Part shown: positions 44,353-55,546 of the stretch, in pieces
How the letters are laid out: every line of letters begins with the position of its first letter
How positions within the stretch are numbered: position 1 is the stretch's first letter
Origin: Tubulanus polymorphus
Lineage: Eukaryota > Nemertea > Palaeonemertea > Tubulaniformes > Tubulanidae
Length of the DNA: 64,000 nucleotides
Reading direction: 5' to 3'
Assembly: GCF_964204645.1 (NCBI RefSeq)
Contig: NC_134025.1
Span: 8,621,001 to 8,685,000 of the forward strand
Position numbers and translations under genes: made by a program
The notes under the pieces: model-generated
Database searches by the model: none
What the model saw: only the letters and a program-made list of their open reading frames with translations
What the model was told of the DNA's origin: nothing

Positions 44353-44609
44353 ATGTCATTCCATTCTCAATTTTGTGTGAAGTGTCTTTCAAACAAGCCA
44401 GCATTGGTAAATGGCACAATCCAATTATTTCGCAGTTTTGTTTCGGCATCGCAATGCATCGTGAAGCAGTCTTACGAAATGCTCCTGAACTGAAATTTGA
44501 CGATGATAGCACTGCTTCCATAATGGAGAAATTAGCATTCGTAAAAATGAGCAAACTGTTGTTTAGAATCGATAACCAGTTGATATTGCCACTAGCAAAA
44601 ATGCGATAA
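44353..44609 (+). CDS. probable terminal exon, unknown protein
   Basis: Acceptor gttgacattacttag ends at 44352. The frame is open 85 codons to TAA: VIPFSILCEVSFKQASIGK, GIAMHREAVLRNAPELKF, DDDSTASIMEKLAFVKMSKL. Good composition. The minus strand is also open (44725-44345) but passes through a mobile element, which favours the plus-strand reading. Confidence 0.45.
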
Positions 44610-44611
44610 AA

Positions 44612-44771
44612 GCTGGGATCACATGCAGACGATTTGGCGCGGGCAAAATCAGGCGTGTGTAAAATTTGGCTCTGGCCTGGTCCGTTTATTTGGTCGGGCC
44701 AAACAGGCATGGGCCCATTTGGCATCCATGTGAACAGTTGTTCTTGGCCAAAAATAATTGTGTGATCCCAG
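44612..44771 (-). mobile_element. small inverted-repeat element, family B, reversed
   Basis: A 160-bp copy with terminal repeats tgggatcaca / tgtgatccca. Read on the minus strand it contains tgccaaatgggccc and gcctgtttggcccgacca, shared with the copies at 55300 and 58110. It starts two bases after the stop of the exon at 44353-44609. Confidence 0.65.
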
Positions 44772-45181
44772 ATCCACGAATGATCGTTTCAGATTTTAGA
44801 TTCAAACGCAATTTTGATTAAGCAGTATAAACGCTGTACCTGAACAACGACGCAGATCTTATTCAGGCCAAATATGAACTGATGATTAACTGTTCAAACA
44901 ACGACGAGTTTATTACCAATTAATAACTGTATAAGCATGAAGGAATCGCTTGCTGTTAATGAGGAAACAAATGAAAATGAGACACTTGAGCTAAATGTAA
45001 AAATAATGACTCATGGCACGTGTACAAGTGTGGTTGTGTAATTTGTTGTCACTGATATGTTCTGTGAAGCAATTCCTCTCGACCTCGAAGGTTTCTGTTC
45101 TTAATCAGCTACTGCAGAAAAATTCTTATTCAAAACTTTTGAAACAGATATATGATACAAAGTTATACAAAACACCAACAG

Positions 45182-45218
45182 CAAGTTAAACAAAAATGAA
45201 AATGGAATTCATGCCAAT
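45182..45218 (+). CDS. possible 37-base internal exon
   Basis: Between acceptor-like acaaaacaccaacag and donor CCAAT/GTAAGT (45219). The frame reads KLNKNENGIHAN, phase 0 at its end. Same strand and phase as needed for the downstream exons at 46994-47540. Confidence 0.3.
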
Positions 45219-46040
45219 GTAAGTAAAAGATTTTTTGAAGAAATGAATTTTATCTTTATTCTCTATTTATCAATATATTTCACCACAGAAATATTATGTA
45301 GTAACACATTACTATGAATGTAACTATCTTTTCTTAATAAGATACATTTTCTACATTGGACAAACACGAACATATTTTCCATACGTTCCATATAAAAATG
45401 AGTAAAAACAGTTTAATTGAATGAGCAAATGAGAAGCCATAAACTAATACTTCACTTGATGACGTGAAATACTGATGACTAATGCAAAAATTTAATATGA
45501 ATCTAATTGTGAATATCAATATAAAAATGAATTTGTGAATGAATAGTCTCCAGTCATCATATATGGCAGTATAACATGAACTTGACGTGCCTAATATAAG
45601 TACTTATAACCTCGTTATGACTCAATGGGTTATCAAATTTAATGAAAACATGATAAAAGCGATGTTCGACATTAGAACAATACATCCCTCTAGTGGATAT
45701 TTCTGGAACTGAAATCTCAGCATCGTATGCGTTTAGTTCCATTATCTATAAGTAGATGGCAACACTGCAGCAATCCACAGAACACGTTGATGTAAAATTG
45801 TAGCACATTTGTAAAATGAAAATTGGTGAACCATTATAAGAGAACTTACGAGACAAGATTATATTTTGTAAATGAACTTTTTTCTGATTTGGCCATCGTT
45901 TCACTTCTAAATACATTTGACTAAAAGTAACAGTACTTAATGAGGCTCTTGTAATAAGTTTCACAGATTTATCTGCATGTTTCAATGTAACTTAGACCAG
46001 CTGGAGAACGTAGTACCACCTATGGCCAATTATCTCAAAA

Positions 46041-46280
46041 TTGCTCGTAGGTCCCACAAACACGATTGATAAATCAAGATGTTATCAAGAAATAAAAATG
46101 TGGCCACAAAATGAACTTGCCATCAGTAAAATAACGGGAATAAGAATGCGAAAGCGTAGTAATAACCAAGCATCTGATGCTGATAGAAAAGTAATTGAAC
46201 TGAATAATAATAAAGATGACACACATGTACGGGAGACTGCAGTGTTATACGTGAAATTTGTAATTACGATATCAAAGTGA
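46041..46280 (+). CDS. charged open frame, uncertain
   Basis: Reads TIDKSRCYQEIKMWPQNEL, KRSNNQASDADRKVIELNN, then KDDTHVRETAVLYVKF and TGA. Very charged and protein-like, but no strong acceptor; a donor-like GAAAA/GTAATT follows DADRK. Confidence 0.3.
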   Translation: MLVGPTNTIDKSRCYQEIKMWPQNELAISKITGIRMRKRSNNQASDADRKVIELNNNKDDTHVRETAVLYVKFVITISK

Positions 46281-46527
46281 CGCGATTCCGCTGGTGTAAG
46301 AGACAGTCTTCCGCCTGTATGAAACCGTCGCCGTCGATTATAAGCAAACTCCGGGGCAGCAGCAGGTCAAACAAGTCAACCAGCCACGCCAATTCGATTT
46401 TCGGCGGAATCGTCATGAATACAAAATCATAGACGATCATTCTGCTATCCCGCGGCGGAGAGGTACTGAAACTCAGATCAGCGTATCTCAAGAGACTGAA
46501 TGACACATCCTTCGCAATTATGGAAAT
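46264..46527 (-). CDS. possible terminal exon resembling an O-methyltransferase fold segment
   Basis: After a minus-strand acceptor (acaagcctttgtag) 87 codons run to TAA. YDFVFMTIPPKIELAWL followed by VDLFDLLLPRSLLIIDGDGF resembles the strand-4/strand-5 region of SAM-dependent O-methyltransferases (acidic FDxVFxD strand, then LL..GGxLIxDN). The second aspartate of the first motif is replaced (FVFMT) and DN is DG, so function is doubtful. The plus strand has a competing basic frame here (KQTPGQQQVKQVNQPRQFDF). Confidence 0.4.
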   Translation of the reverse strand: MSIIAKDVSFSLLRYADLSFSTSPPRDSRMIVYDFVFMTIPPKIELAWLVDLFDLLLPRSLLIIDGDGFIQAEDCLLHQRNRVTLIS

Positions 46528-46993
46528 CTACAAAGGCTTGTATTCATTATGAGAGATTGGTTGGTGAATAAAGGTGACTTTGAGCCGATTTATCAGCATC
46601 AATCAGCATCAATTCTTCGAATCAAAATCTTCAAATAGTTTTCTCTATAAACGGGTAATTGCCGGGTAAGTGAGCTCGAGATGTAAAAGTCGAAAGGAGC
46701 AAGAGACAACTTGTAGCCATACTAAGCATAAAGTGGCTTCATATAGAAGAAATGTCTGGTGCATCCTTGGTTAATTCTTTTCATCAAAAATTTTTAATTA
46801 GTAATCCTATAATTATCTTCAATCTAATCTGTAATTCAGGAACTTGAGTTTCAATTAATTTTCTTATATATCAAACAATGGAATCGGAATATTATCACGG
46901 CGCATTCGGTAACAATACAGGAGCGGTTTCATTGACTGTTGATTGCAACTTGTAGGTTTAATTCCCTGCTCAATTTACTGCCTTTTACGTCAG

Positions 46994-47161
46994 ATTCTCA
47001 GTGGTTTCTTGTTCGCATTTTGCTCGCTGCGCATTTCCTTTAGTCAATATAATTGCCTTCATGAAATAGTGAGCAATTTCAACTTGTTGACAGACAAGGT
47101 AAGATTTTCTGATGATAGCATTTTCGTTGCGCGGCTGCATGCCGGATCAAAAGGATTCCAG
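46994..47161 (+). CDS. exon 1 of a phase-coherent three-exon gene end
   Basis: Acceptor tactgccttttacgtcag ends at 46993; donor TTCCAG/GTACAT at 47162. Phase 0 in and out, 56 codons: LRISFSQYNCLHEIVSNFN, LLTDKVRFSDDSIFVARLH, AGSKGFQ. An internal donor (GACAAG/GTAAGA, 47099) could give a shorter 35-codon form, also phase 0, which suggests alternative 5' splice site use. Confidence 0.6.
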
Positions 47162-47350
47162 GTACATCTGAGGTCTTTTGATGCATGTCGGGGAGTGCGT
47201 GTTACGTAGAAATTCATCGAGAAAAGATACCAGAAAAACTCAGGTAGACCACTTATAAGCAATATTTGATCTTATTGGTATGATATTTGCTTGTTCAGAT
47301 TTCATGAAATTGTAGGGAAATTCAAAACGTGACATGAATTTAACTGTCAG

Positions 47351-47377
47351 AATTTGTCAAGCCTACAGATATTTCAG
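47351..47377 (+). CDS. exon 2, 27 bases
   Basis: Acceptor gaatttaactgtcag and donor TTTCAG/GTAAGT (47378) bracket exactly nine codons, NLSSLQIFQ, phase 0 on both sides, matching the exons before and after. A cassette of this kind can be skipped without changing frame. Confidence 0.6.
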
Positions 47378-47459
47378 GTAAGTGCAGATTCTAAAACGCA
47401 GAAAATCTCAGGGCTCGAATGAAATCTTGTTTTCTGTATCATGGGTGGCTGTATTTAAG

Positions 47460-47540
47460 GACTATCTGTACAGAGTCTCATACTCAAGGACAAGTGATGT
47501 GCTGACAATTTTCACACGACGCACGAGAAGTAAGCAATAA
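47460..47540 (+). CDS. exon 3, terminal
   Basis: Acceptor gggtggctgtatttaag ends at 47459; phase-0 frame DYLYRVSYSRTSDVLTIF then TRRTRSKQ and TAA. The basic end and phase continuity with the two preceding exons are the evidence. The first exon of this gene may be at 43253. Confidence 0.55.
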   Translation, partial: DYLYRVSYSRTSDVLTIFTRRTRSKQ

Positions 47541-48680
47541 ACTAACAATGCCACCAGCTAGTTTTCTCACACGAAGTATCCATTATAATCCCCGCACTTT
47601 GGCACAGACGGAAAATGTCAGTCATCGACGTTTGACAGGAAGAAAGGCGCAGCCACCAGCCGTTTCTTCACGCAAATGGAATAAAACGGCGTGTTGATAC
47701 CTCGGGTCTCGTGTTAATAACTCGGGTCCCGGGCTAAAAACCTATTGTATGTACTGGAAGCATTACCTCTTTTTAGAGGAAGTATCCACCTAAAGGTGTT
47801 CGTGCACTTGGTGTATCAATAAGACGTAACTTATGTTGATATGAATGAAAATAAGGTGCTTTTCACATCATCTTCTAACTATAATGATATAGCATAGAAA
47901 TTGTACAAACTCAGATGAATTTTTGATTTTGATTTTGTAATCAATTTTTTCTTAGTTCGTAAAGGTATTCAATAAGATTCTAGAGGAAATCATTGTATCC
48001 TAAAAGCGGCTCTGAAATTCAGAAACTTCAATGTGAGTCACTGCAACAACTGTCCAGCATAAGAACCCATTAAGGTTTACAGAATCTGCTTATCAGTGAA
48101 CACAGACAAATCTTCAAATCCTTTCTCCCAGTTGGAAGATTTGAATTGATTGAACCATATAATCAATGTTTGTTCACAGGCATGATAGTCAAACATTTAT
48201 ATTTATCAATTACTACCACAAGATCAGAGCAGTATCACTGATTTGAATTCTTTATTCATCGAATCATAATCCAAATTTTTTATTTATTAAATCATTGTTA
48301 CTCAGCCGAAGTTATTAAAGCACCTGGATTTCACTTCATTCTCTCATATGAATAAACCATAAAACATTGTTACAACTTATGACATCCGCGTTACGTATAT
48401 TCAAATACAACAATAGCCACATGGCAGTGAAGATTTTAATCATGCATGACTTTATACCTAACAAATTAGTAATCAATGATTGAATTCAATCAATAAACTC
48501 AAATTGTTAGTCAATAATTTTTCACTTTCTTTAAAGCATCAAATGTATTTTTGGAAATTCTTCATATTATGCCCATATATGAAATACTGCCTATATTAAT
48601 TAAGATTTTTACGGACTGCAGTAAAAACTGAATTGAAATACAGTTTCGAATAGCTAAGTCTTCAAAAAGTCTTCTGAGAC
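47541..48680. other. no supported gene
   Basis: Downstream of the gene ending at 47540; AT-rich, no convincing exon. Confidence 0.45.
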
Positions 48681-48684
48681 TTAC

Positions 48685-48867
48685 GGCTAAGCCAGATCAA
48701 AGACCCCCAGGGGATGTGTCCAATGCTGTGATTACTTTGTGATTTCAATAAACTAATCGAATGTAATGTCTTGACCATGAAATTAAGTCTTTGATAATAT
48801 GCGCGGCCAGTCACATCTATGTTCCATCCTGACAATGATTCACGTGCCATGAAATGCAATTTCAGGA
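48685..48867 (-). CDS. well-flanked internal exon, unknown protein
   Basis: Minus-strand acceptor gtgcacctctattaag and donor TTAGCC/GTAAGT (48684) enclose 183 bases with a single open frame (two bases, 60 codons, one base). It reads LKLHFMARESLSGWNIDVTG, RAYYQRLNFMVKTLHSISLL, KSQSNHSIGHIPWGSLIWLS. Length is typical for an animal exon. I cannot name the domain. Confidence 0.65.
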
Positions 48868-49271
48868 CTTAATAGAGGTGCACAGTTGCGTCGACACATT
48901 TCAAGATTTTCTACAATGAGCATATCTAATCCCTCTAGATACCGGTATATAGCGAGAAAGTGATTGGATGGAGAAATTAATGAGAAATCTGAAGTGTCCT
49001 AGGACTGACTAATATAGAAATCCTAACCAACAACTATATTTATAGTCGTTATAATTGCCAAAACTTAACATTTCATATGACATAAACTGGTTCATAAGCA
49101 AAACAATGATATCCATGATAAAATGAATACAGCTTAAATATGCTTCTTCTTCGTTGGAAAACAATTATACTGGAGATGCCCCTTATTAAAATCTTCACCA
49201 ATCTGCTGACCATGTAATCTATGAAGGAATGAGATGGCTCTGTGATATTATTGAAGATCTATTATTTTCAG

Positions 49272-49482
49272 AGCGATAAATTCAGCTAATCCGATGAATG
49301 TCTCCCACACACGGCCGTGGCTCAAATCAAAGAATAGTACGATTAACAATAAGCGTTGGAGAGATATATCTATTGAGTCACTGAAGCATGCAAATCCAAG
49401 TGTCCACGAAAAGCCGCAAATTAGCATCTTTGATAGGATCAGCAAACCTATTATCCATCAATCACTCAATCAGCCTCAATAA
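49272..49482 (+). CDS. probable terminal exon, unknown protein
   Basis: Acceptor aagatctattattttcag ends at 49271. Of the three frames only one is open: AINSANPMNVSHTRPWLKSK, RWRDISIESLKHANPSVHEK, PQISIFDRISKPIIHQSLNQ, then PQ and TAA (70 codons). The minus strand is open too (LQRLLLIVLFFDLSHGR) without matched splice sites. Confidence 0.5.
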
Positions 49483-50287
49483 AGCAATCGCTTTCGAAAA
49501 GATCGCGAGAGATCTATCTGTCTGTCTCGGACATTCTGTTCCATTCCAATTCACGAATTAATGTGTTCAATGGTTTTTTGTCCGTTCCATCATATTGTCA
49601 GCACGAACCATCTGACATTCACAAAATCATATAACCTCAAATTGCATACTAATAAGTTATTTGTCCAAGAATAAAATCCGAGATATTGTTTGTAGTAAAA
49701 CAAAGGGTTAGACAACAGTGATGCAGGTTGATGAACTAAATAGTCATCATTCTAATCAAATCTTTTCAGGTTAGAAACTGTAACAAATCATCAGAAAAGT
49801 AGAAGTTTTAGGGCATTCATATCGTCAAAATATATGCCATGAGATACCCAGTACTTGGACCATGTTAATATTACAGGTACAAATCTATCTCTCATAATCA
49901 TGCCGATATATGATTGACAAATTAAAGAATGAATAGAAATTACGCAGCCATTTTAATTAGCGGCTTCAACTGCTGGTACGCCATGGCAAGAAATTGGCAA
50001 GAAGACTAATGTAAATCTATTAGTGCAATGAGCCAGGTAATTACTGCCTGGGTTTGTGGCAGCGAGTAAGCAGTAACGCTGATGTAATATTGACAGAATG
50101 AAATCAGTTGAAACTCACGAGCACACGAGAAGTATTGACTACTTGTTTCCTAATCAAGTATACCTCCAACTTCTAAGTGCCACAGGTACTTGATCGAAAA
50201 ATGCCCGGGGACAAAATGATATCGATGATACTTTTGTGATTTATCAGTTATACAAGTGTAAACCGAGAACCTGCATACAGCGACTGA

Positions 50288-50513
50288 TTAAGGAGAATCA
50301 TTAAGACATTTGAAAAATTCTTTAACCTCTTCCCTTTTCAGCAGCAACTGTTTTAGCATTCTACCCCAGTTGAGGTCAAGACAAATGTTCTTCCTTCCCA
50401 CGTTGTCACACGCTTCCGGAGCATAATTCAGCCAGGATCTGATCGAACCCCAGAAGGTCACAGAAAGGCGACAAGCCGAGCTGCGATTACAACTACAGCG
50501 AAACCCCTTATCA
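50288..50513 (-). CDS. possible terminal exon, cysteine-containing
   Basis: Minus-strand acceptor gtcttgattgtggttgag precedes 74 codons to TAA: DKGFRCSCNRSSACRLSVTF, WGSIRSWLNYAPEACDNVG, LDLNWGRMLKQLLLKREEV. A donor-like GAAGAG/GTTAAA lies 13 codons before the stop. Cysteine spacing does not match a zinc finger I know. Confidence 0.45.
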
Positions 50514-50815
50514 CTCAACCACAATCAAGACAACAAGCCTTAATGAAAAATATCCATTGAAAAATACATATCACTGCTTATTGGCTGCGCAACAATTATT
50601 CAGAATAAGTTGCAGGGAACCAAAACTACAAGTTAAATGAATACAGACACTCATTGTATCTCATATATGTTCGTATATGATTCTTTGTTACTGCATTAAT
50701 CAAATTGGCAGAACATTTTTCCAATCCCGCAATCAGATAATCTGAACTGAATTCGATACATCATCATGAATCCATAAAGATCAGCAATATGGAAGCAAAC
50801 CGCCGGCTATTTTCC

Positions 50816-51091
50816 TCATCTATCCGGCAGAAACTTTTTTACAGAGCCTCCACAATTCTGGCGGATGCCAATAACAGAATCAGTAAAAATGCCACCTCGG
50901 CAAGCATAGACGATGCACAGATAACAGTGGTCATTTATTGTGAAAAGCTCTCTGGATAAATTCGCACAAAAGATAATGAAATATCTGCTCTGATTTCCCT
51001 TTTCTGAGACTTTCTTAAATTTCCGCAAAATTTTTCCACGCAATATATAACTCAAGTCCTTTGCCATTCTGATCAATTTGTTAATGTACAT
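50816..51091 (-). CDS. ATG-initiated 91-codon frame
   Basis: MYINKLIRMAKDLSYILRGK, ILRKFKKVSEKGNQSRYFII, then FCANLSRELFTINDHCYLCI and a cysteine/glycine-containing end with VKKFLPDR. Basic N-terminal half, good composition. Whether it is spliced (for example at TCT/GTAAAA near the end) is unclear. Confidence 0.4.
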   Translation of the reverse strand: MYINKLIRMAKDLSYILRGKILRKFKKVSEKGNQSRYFIIFCANLSRELFTINDHCYLCIVYACRGGIFTDSVIGIRQNCGGSVKKFLPDR

Positions 51092-51416
51092 AAGAAACTA
51101 AGCTTATCACGTGCGAAACTAGTGAAGCGCATGTATAGTTCTATACATACTGTGAACCCAAGGTCCTACATTGGACAAATTGATTATCATCATCTGTGCA
51201 GATAGATTGCATTTCTGTCAATAGCAGGTCTTCAGTATTGGGTAATGACTATCACCTCACCTCCTCATACCTTCAGAACTAATAAAGCATCACACAGACT
51301 TTTCAGATGTTTCAGTTCAGGCTAAACTTATTCCCCGCGATCTCTGTTTTCTCTCATGATCAGAGAATTAGGTTGCCATAACTAAAACAAGGATGCCTGC
51401 CGTATACCCAATCTAA

Positions 51417-51668
51417 GCCACGATCACGCAAGCGATTTCGGCCCGACCAAAAATGTTGGACCAGGCCCGAACCAAATTTTAGCTAGGGTCGAATCATTGT
51501 ATGTGAATTGCGACGTGTTCTGGCAAAAACTCATTTCGCATTTTTTAAGCATTGTTTAATATCAAGTGAGTGGTTTACGTATGCTCTAATTAGGCACAGG
51601 CCAAATATGACTGAGGCCTGATCCGTGCCAATTTGGTCCAGGCCAAATCATCTCCGTGTGATCGTGGC
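51417..51668 (+). mobile_element. family B element with TAA target duplication
   Basis: The cleanest copy: 252 bp, ends gccacgatcac / gtgatcgtggc as terminal inverted repeats, flanked on both sides by TAA. A 3-bp TWA target duplication is characteristic of PIF/Harbinger-derived MITEs. No transposase frame. Confidence 0.75.
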
Positions 51669-51965
51669 TAATGTGTTGCTAATTCATCATTTTCAACCAT
51701 ACTAGTATAATAATGCTCTTTTTCTGAACAGTTCAAACAAACATGAGCAATCAGCGTGATCAGGATCATTACAAAATAAAAGTAAAACAAATATTTGCAT
51801 TGCAGACATTAGACTTCGGGCCGGGCATCGTCATCGAATCAGATTTACGAACTCTCCGGCGATAACTCAGCTAATTAATCTACACCAGTCGTCAATAAGC
51901 AAACACATGATTTCATAATAAATCGTTCTGCAGCTACAATTAGCACGACATACAACGTCTCTTAA

Positions 51966-52043
51966 TTCAATCGATGGCGCGAAGATGAAGATGATGATGA
52001 CGAATTCATTTCGGCCGATCCGAGGTACCAGGACTGGCGATGA
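51966..52043 (+). CDS. acidic frame, possible exon
   Basis: Frame between TAA and TGA: RWREDEDDDDEFISADPRYQ, DWR. An acceptor-like gcgcgaag lies before the Glu/Asp run and a donor-like CCGAG/GTACCA (52025) after ADPR. The minus strand (52091-51867) reads the same repeat as a hydrophobic run. Strand uncertain. Confidence 0.3.
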   Translation, partial: FNRWREDEDDDDEFISADPRYQDWR

Positions 52044-52738
52044 GCAATAGTTTGAGCCGGGTTCTTCAAAAACACTTGAAACCACTTTCATTGCGGTGCT
52101 GCGGATTTTGACGCTAATACGAGATGGGGGACACCGTGCATTGTGGTCTGGTCATGAGGATCTGGCTTTGTGTCTCGTTTTCCACGAGCATTGTGTTCAA
52201 CATCGGTACCGAGGATTACTCAGTCTAATTCAGTGGTTGCACGATTGAACTCTATATGTTTTTGATGATGCATCGTAGTAACAATAAGAAAAACCTCCAT
52301 CTTCAATTCACAATTAATCTAATGAAAATATCTATGGTGAGGTTACTGGCAACCAACCAGTTATATCAAGTCTGCTCGTTTTCAACACTTTTCAAGGCCA
52401 CTACGCTTGATATCACCAGAGTTACCACAGCATAAACTAATGGGAACTGTAACGACCTTCTTGATGAAGAAAATTTGCAACGTAGGCTTTAAGAAAAGTC
52501 AACTGGGATTTTCAGCTGTATTAATATAGAATAGGAAATTCCCCTAGGAAATTCCCCATTATAAAAGCCATTTTCACTTAAATCCCTTACTGTTATTTCC
52601 TATTTCTTCAGCTTAATTTTTCTTAGCTCGACCTAAGAAATGGCAATATATTCTGATTGTTACCAAATTTCAGCTAAATATCAAGACAAATTCGTAGTTT
52701 TACCTAGGTTTCCAAAAATTGCATTTCACTAAAGAATA

Positions 52739-52903
52739 ATGAAAACATCGAACGGCAGCAGAATACTCGATTCTGTTGGGAATCGGCGGTTTGTCAGTTA
52801 TATGTCATATGAATTACAAATTAATAAATTCAAACCCATCGAGCGACTCCGAAAGAAGCCATCTAACGTTTATTACGTGGCAGATTATTGCCGCGTTTCA
52901 TAA
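52739..52903 (+). CDS. 54-residue frame, small gene or exon
   Basis: ATG at 52739 gives MKTSNGSRILDSVGNRRFVS, YMSYELQINKFKPIERLRKK, PSNVYYVADYCRVS and TAA. An acceptor (tgcatttcactaaag) lies five bases before the ATG, so it may be an exon of a longer gene. Strongly protein-like. Confidence 0.45.
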   Translation: MKTSNGSRILDSVGNRRFVSYMSYELQINKFKPIERLRKKPSNVYYVADYCRVS

Positions 52904-52909
52904 CTTGTG

Positions 52910-54040
52910 GAGGAAATCAATAGGTCATGAAACGCTAGTTTGCATCCCATGATTATTTTGCCCCCAGGTGAACAACGATGCCATCAACCGAATCTAATGA
53001 CGAATCCACTGGTGGGATTCGCGCATGCCATCCGAACGATATTTGAGTCACCGAGAATTGAATCCCGGAAATAATTGTTTGCACGAGCGCGGCAGCTGCT
53101 GCTCTTGAAATGCTGATGCAGCACATCAAATAAATATTCTCAAGATGAATAAAAGTTTGTTACAACTTGCTGCGTGTTTTGCCTATCAGATTTTAGTTAT
53201 GTTTATTCGGTGGCCAATATGGAGTTGAGATTTGAAACCCAAAAGTATATAAAGAACTCTGTCTACAGTTAAGCGCATTTTGGATGCGAAACACAATCTA
53301 TGGGTCCCTAACGTAATCTACGTATATCCCACAAAGATTGGTGCATGAGTTTTACTTCGCCCGCTGAATCAAAATCAAAATAAATCTCATGACCAAAATA
53401 CAACACTTCAGTTCTACTGGTGGAAGATATACAGCATAGAAATATTAACTTTCTGTATCTGAAATAAACTTTCTTGCCAGGATTTCTTGCACAAATATTA
53501 CTGGACCCAGTTCCAAAACTCTCAGTTTAAGAGGCGACTTTAGGTTCAAAAGTTTTGAAATGAACAGATTTTAACTACCAGTCAAACAAAACCAACGACC
53601 CAATGTCTAAACCATCATTACTTCTTATGATAGATCATCCGCTCAACTTGTAGCATGAAAAAAGAACAACTCATTTTTTTCGAAAGCCGAGGGAATAAAT
53701 CTATCAGTAATGAAATCTGCTAGAATTTAGAGAATGTTTGCCTCGAGATTCTCGGTGATGTCGTCGTGACTCAGATCTTTGTCATTTGCCGATGTCCACC
53801 ATCTCGAGAGAAGGTGGCATAAACAATCGGCCGAACGTGAATCACATGGTTAGAGCCAAATGAATCCGATGAGATGTCAATAATAAAATTGTCGAATAAA
53901 CTTAGTGCCGCAACAGCATTGTGAATGAACTCGCTCGCTGTAGGAATACATTATTATGGGGGTATTGTCAACTTTCAAAGCCGTCGTCTGAAGTGAAGTT
54001 AATTATTCCTTGAAGAAACCTTTCAGGTCGGATAGCGAAG
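52910..54040. other. no supported gene
   Basis: Mixed composition with GC-rich patches at about 52980-53110 and 53750-53850; frames there are short. A 30-bp relic of the palindromic element at 40411 lies at about 53504. Confidence 0.4.
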
Positions 54041-54048
54041 GCCAGATA

Positions 54049-54240
54049 TTACGCGGATACTGGTTCATAATTTTGATCAGAATTTCGACGATGTTTTCTC
54101 GATGGCATAACAACTTGTATGCTACGTATGTTTTTTCCGCGAACTTTGGCAAGAAAAGAAATTAGGAATTCCAGCTGAACCACAATACGACCATTAGAAG
54201 ACTCCCGCTTTTTTGTTATGCGCTGCACTTCTTGTCCATT
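54049..54240 (-). CDS. probable terminal exon, basic
   Basis: Minus-strand acceptor ttgcctctacaatttaag precedes a phase-0 frame of 63 codons to TAA: NGQEVQRITKKRESSNGRIV, VQLEFLISFLAKVRGKNIR, SIQVVMPSRKHRRNSDQNYE, PVSA. Basic clusters flank a short hydrophobic stretch. Family unknown. Confidence 0.5.
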   Translation of the reverse strand, partial: NGQEVQRITKKRESSNGRIVVQLEFLISFLAKVRGKNIRSIQVVMPSRKHRRNSDQNYEPVSA

Positions 54241-55019
54241 CTTAAATTGTAGAGGCAATTATCTAATGAAATTAGCAGGGGACGATGCAAAAATGCGGCA
54301 GTCGTAAATCAAATGAATGATTCTATTAAACAGCGATCTAATTAGCCAAATATTTGACGTACCACAAATAAATTTGTCTTCAAGCGAGACTTATTTATTA
54401 CATGGGACAAATGATGGGGTGGCAGAACTCTTGTCTGATTTTTCTTCAGTCCCTTGAAAGAGAAATGTCGAAACAATGAATAATGCCGAAGATTTATTGC
54501 ATTGCAGTTTAAGCGACCATGAAAAAATATGTCGCCAATTCATTAGATTCTACCAACTTCGTCGTTCCTTTCTTTGGTGTTGTGTTACTTAAACACCATT
54601 CCAGGCCCACCTCGGTATACATTTATCAAGATGTAATTGGAACAGACGGGATGGAACGGAATAAGAATACAGATTGAATATCATGTTGAAAGTTAGTTAC
54701 ATTGCTAGTTTATGAACTTCCTTATATATTGAACATCTACAGACTATCACAGTTTACGAGAGACAATGTGTGAGATCCCTATTCACTCATACAGTCAATT
54801 GATTCTATACTTCACAGTAACGTGAAGATGCCTCCTCCTCGACAGTGCTAACTCTGCATCACGCTCGATGGCAGCTAATCAAATCCCGCCACAATCAACA
54901 GCCGGATAATAGACTTCTGATTGTCCTAATGAGATCGGGAACAGCATGTTTTACACCTCGATGAATACGGCGCGGGATATGCCAAGGACGATTTAGCTGC
55001 TAACGCACAGTTTCTCGAG

Positions 55020-55202
55020 TTATTTTTCAATTTTCTTCAATGCCACCGATGGGAGTGAGCGAAAGAGAAAATCATATGTAATTGATGTAGATGATCGCAC
55101 ATAAATGGAATACCCATTATCTGCGCTTAATACTATCAATATATCTGAATAGATATATTTTACAGGAAGCTGATCCGATCTTTTCTTAGAAAGAACCTTC
55201 AT
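55020..55202 (-). CDS. 60-residue frame, uncertain
   Basis: Minus-strand ATG at 55202: MKVLSKKRSDQLPVKYIYSD, ILIVLSADNGYSIYVRSST, ending VALKKIEK. Reasonable composition; a donor-like CTTCCT/GTAAAA falls after QLP. No acceptor evidence. Confidence 0.3.
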   Translation of the reverse strand: MKVLSKKRSDQLPVKYIYSDILIVLSADNGYSIYVRSSTSITYDFLFRSLPSVALKKIEK

Positions 55203-55299
55203 AAACTATCTTGTGATTGCAACCTTAGCAATTCAACTTTTTATAAAAAGGCAAGCTGCTTAGTCACATAGAAACATCATTGATCCCGGCTTATTTTTG

Positions 55300-55546
55300 C
55301 CCTTGCCTGGTGCCAAATGGATCCGTGCCTGTTTGGCACAAGCCAGATTTGGCCTGACCAAAAACGTCAGACCGGGCCTGCACCAAAAATTATAGCCTGG
55401 GTCAAATCATTCAGCGTGAATGCTAAGTGTTTCTGGAAGTGACTGACCTCACTTGCCATAGCATCATTTTCATATGGCAAATATGCTTCTGACCTGATCC
55501 GGGTCAGTTTAACCCGGGCCAAAACGCTCCCATCTGATCGCGGCAA
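55300..55546 (+). mobile_element. small inverted-repeat element, family B
   Basis: Right end tgatcgcggc matches the family terminus; internal blocks gtgccaaatgg, cctgtttggc, cctgaccaaaaacgt and ggcctgcaccaaaa-tta are shared with the copies at 51417 and 58110. The left end appears truncated or diverged. Confidence 0.55.

Noticed and set aside
44345-44725. 126-codon minus-strand frame
   Set aside because: Its first third is the family B mobile element and the rest is antisense to a splice-supported plus-strand frame.
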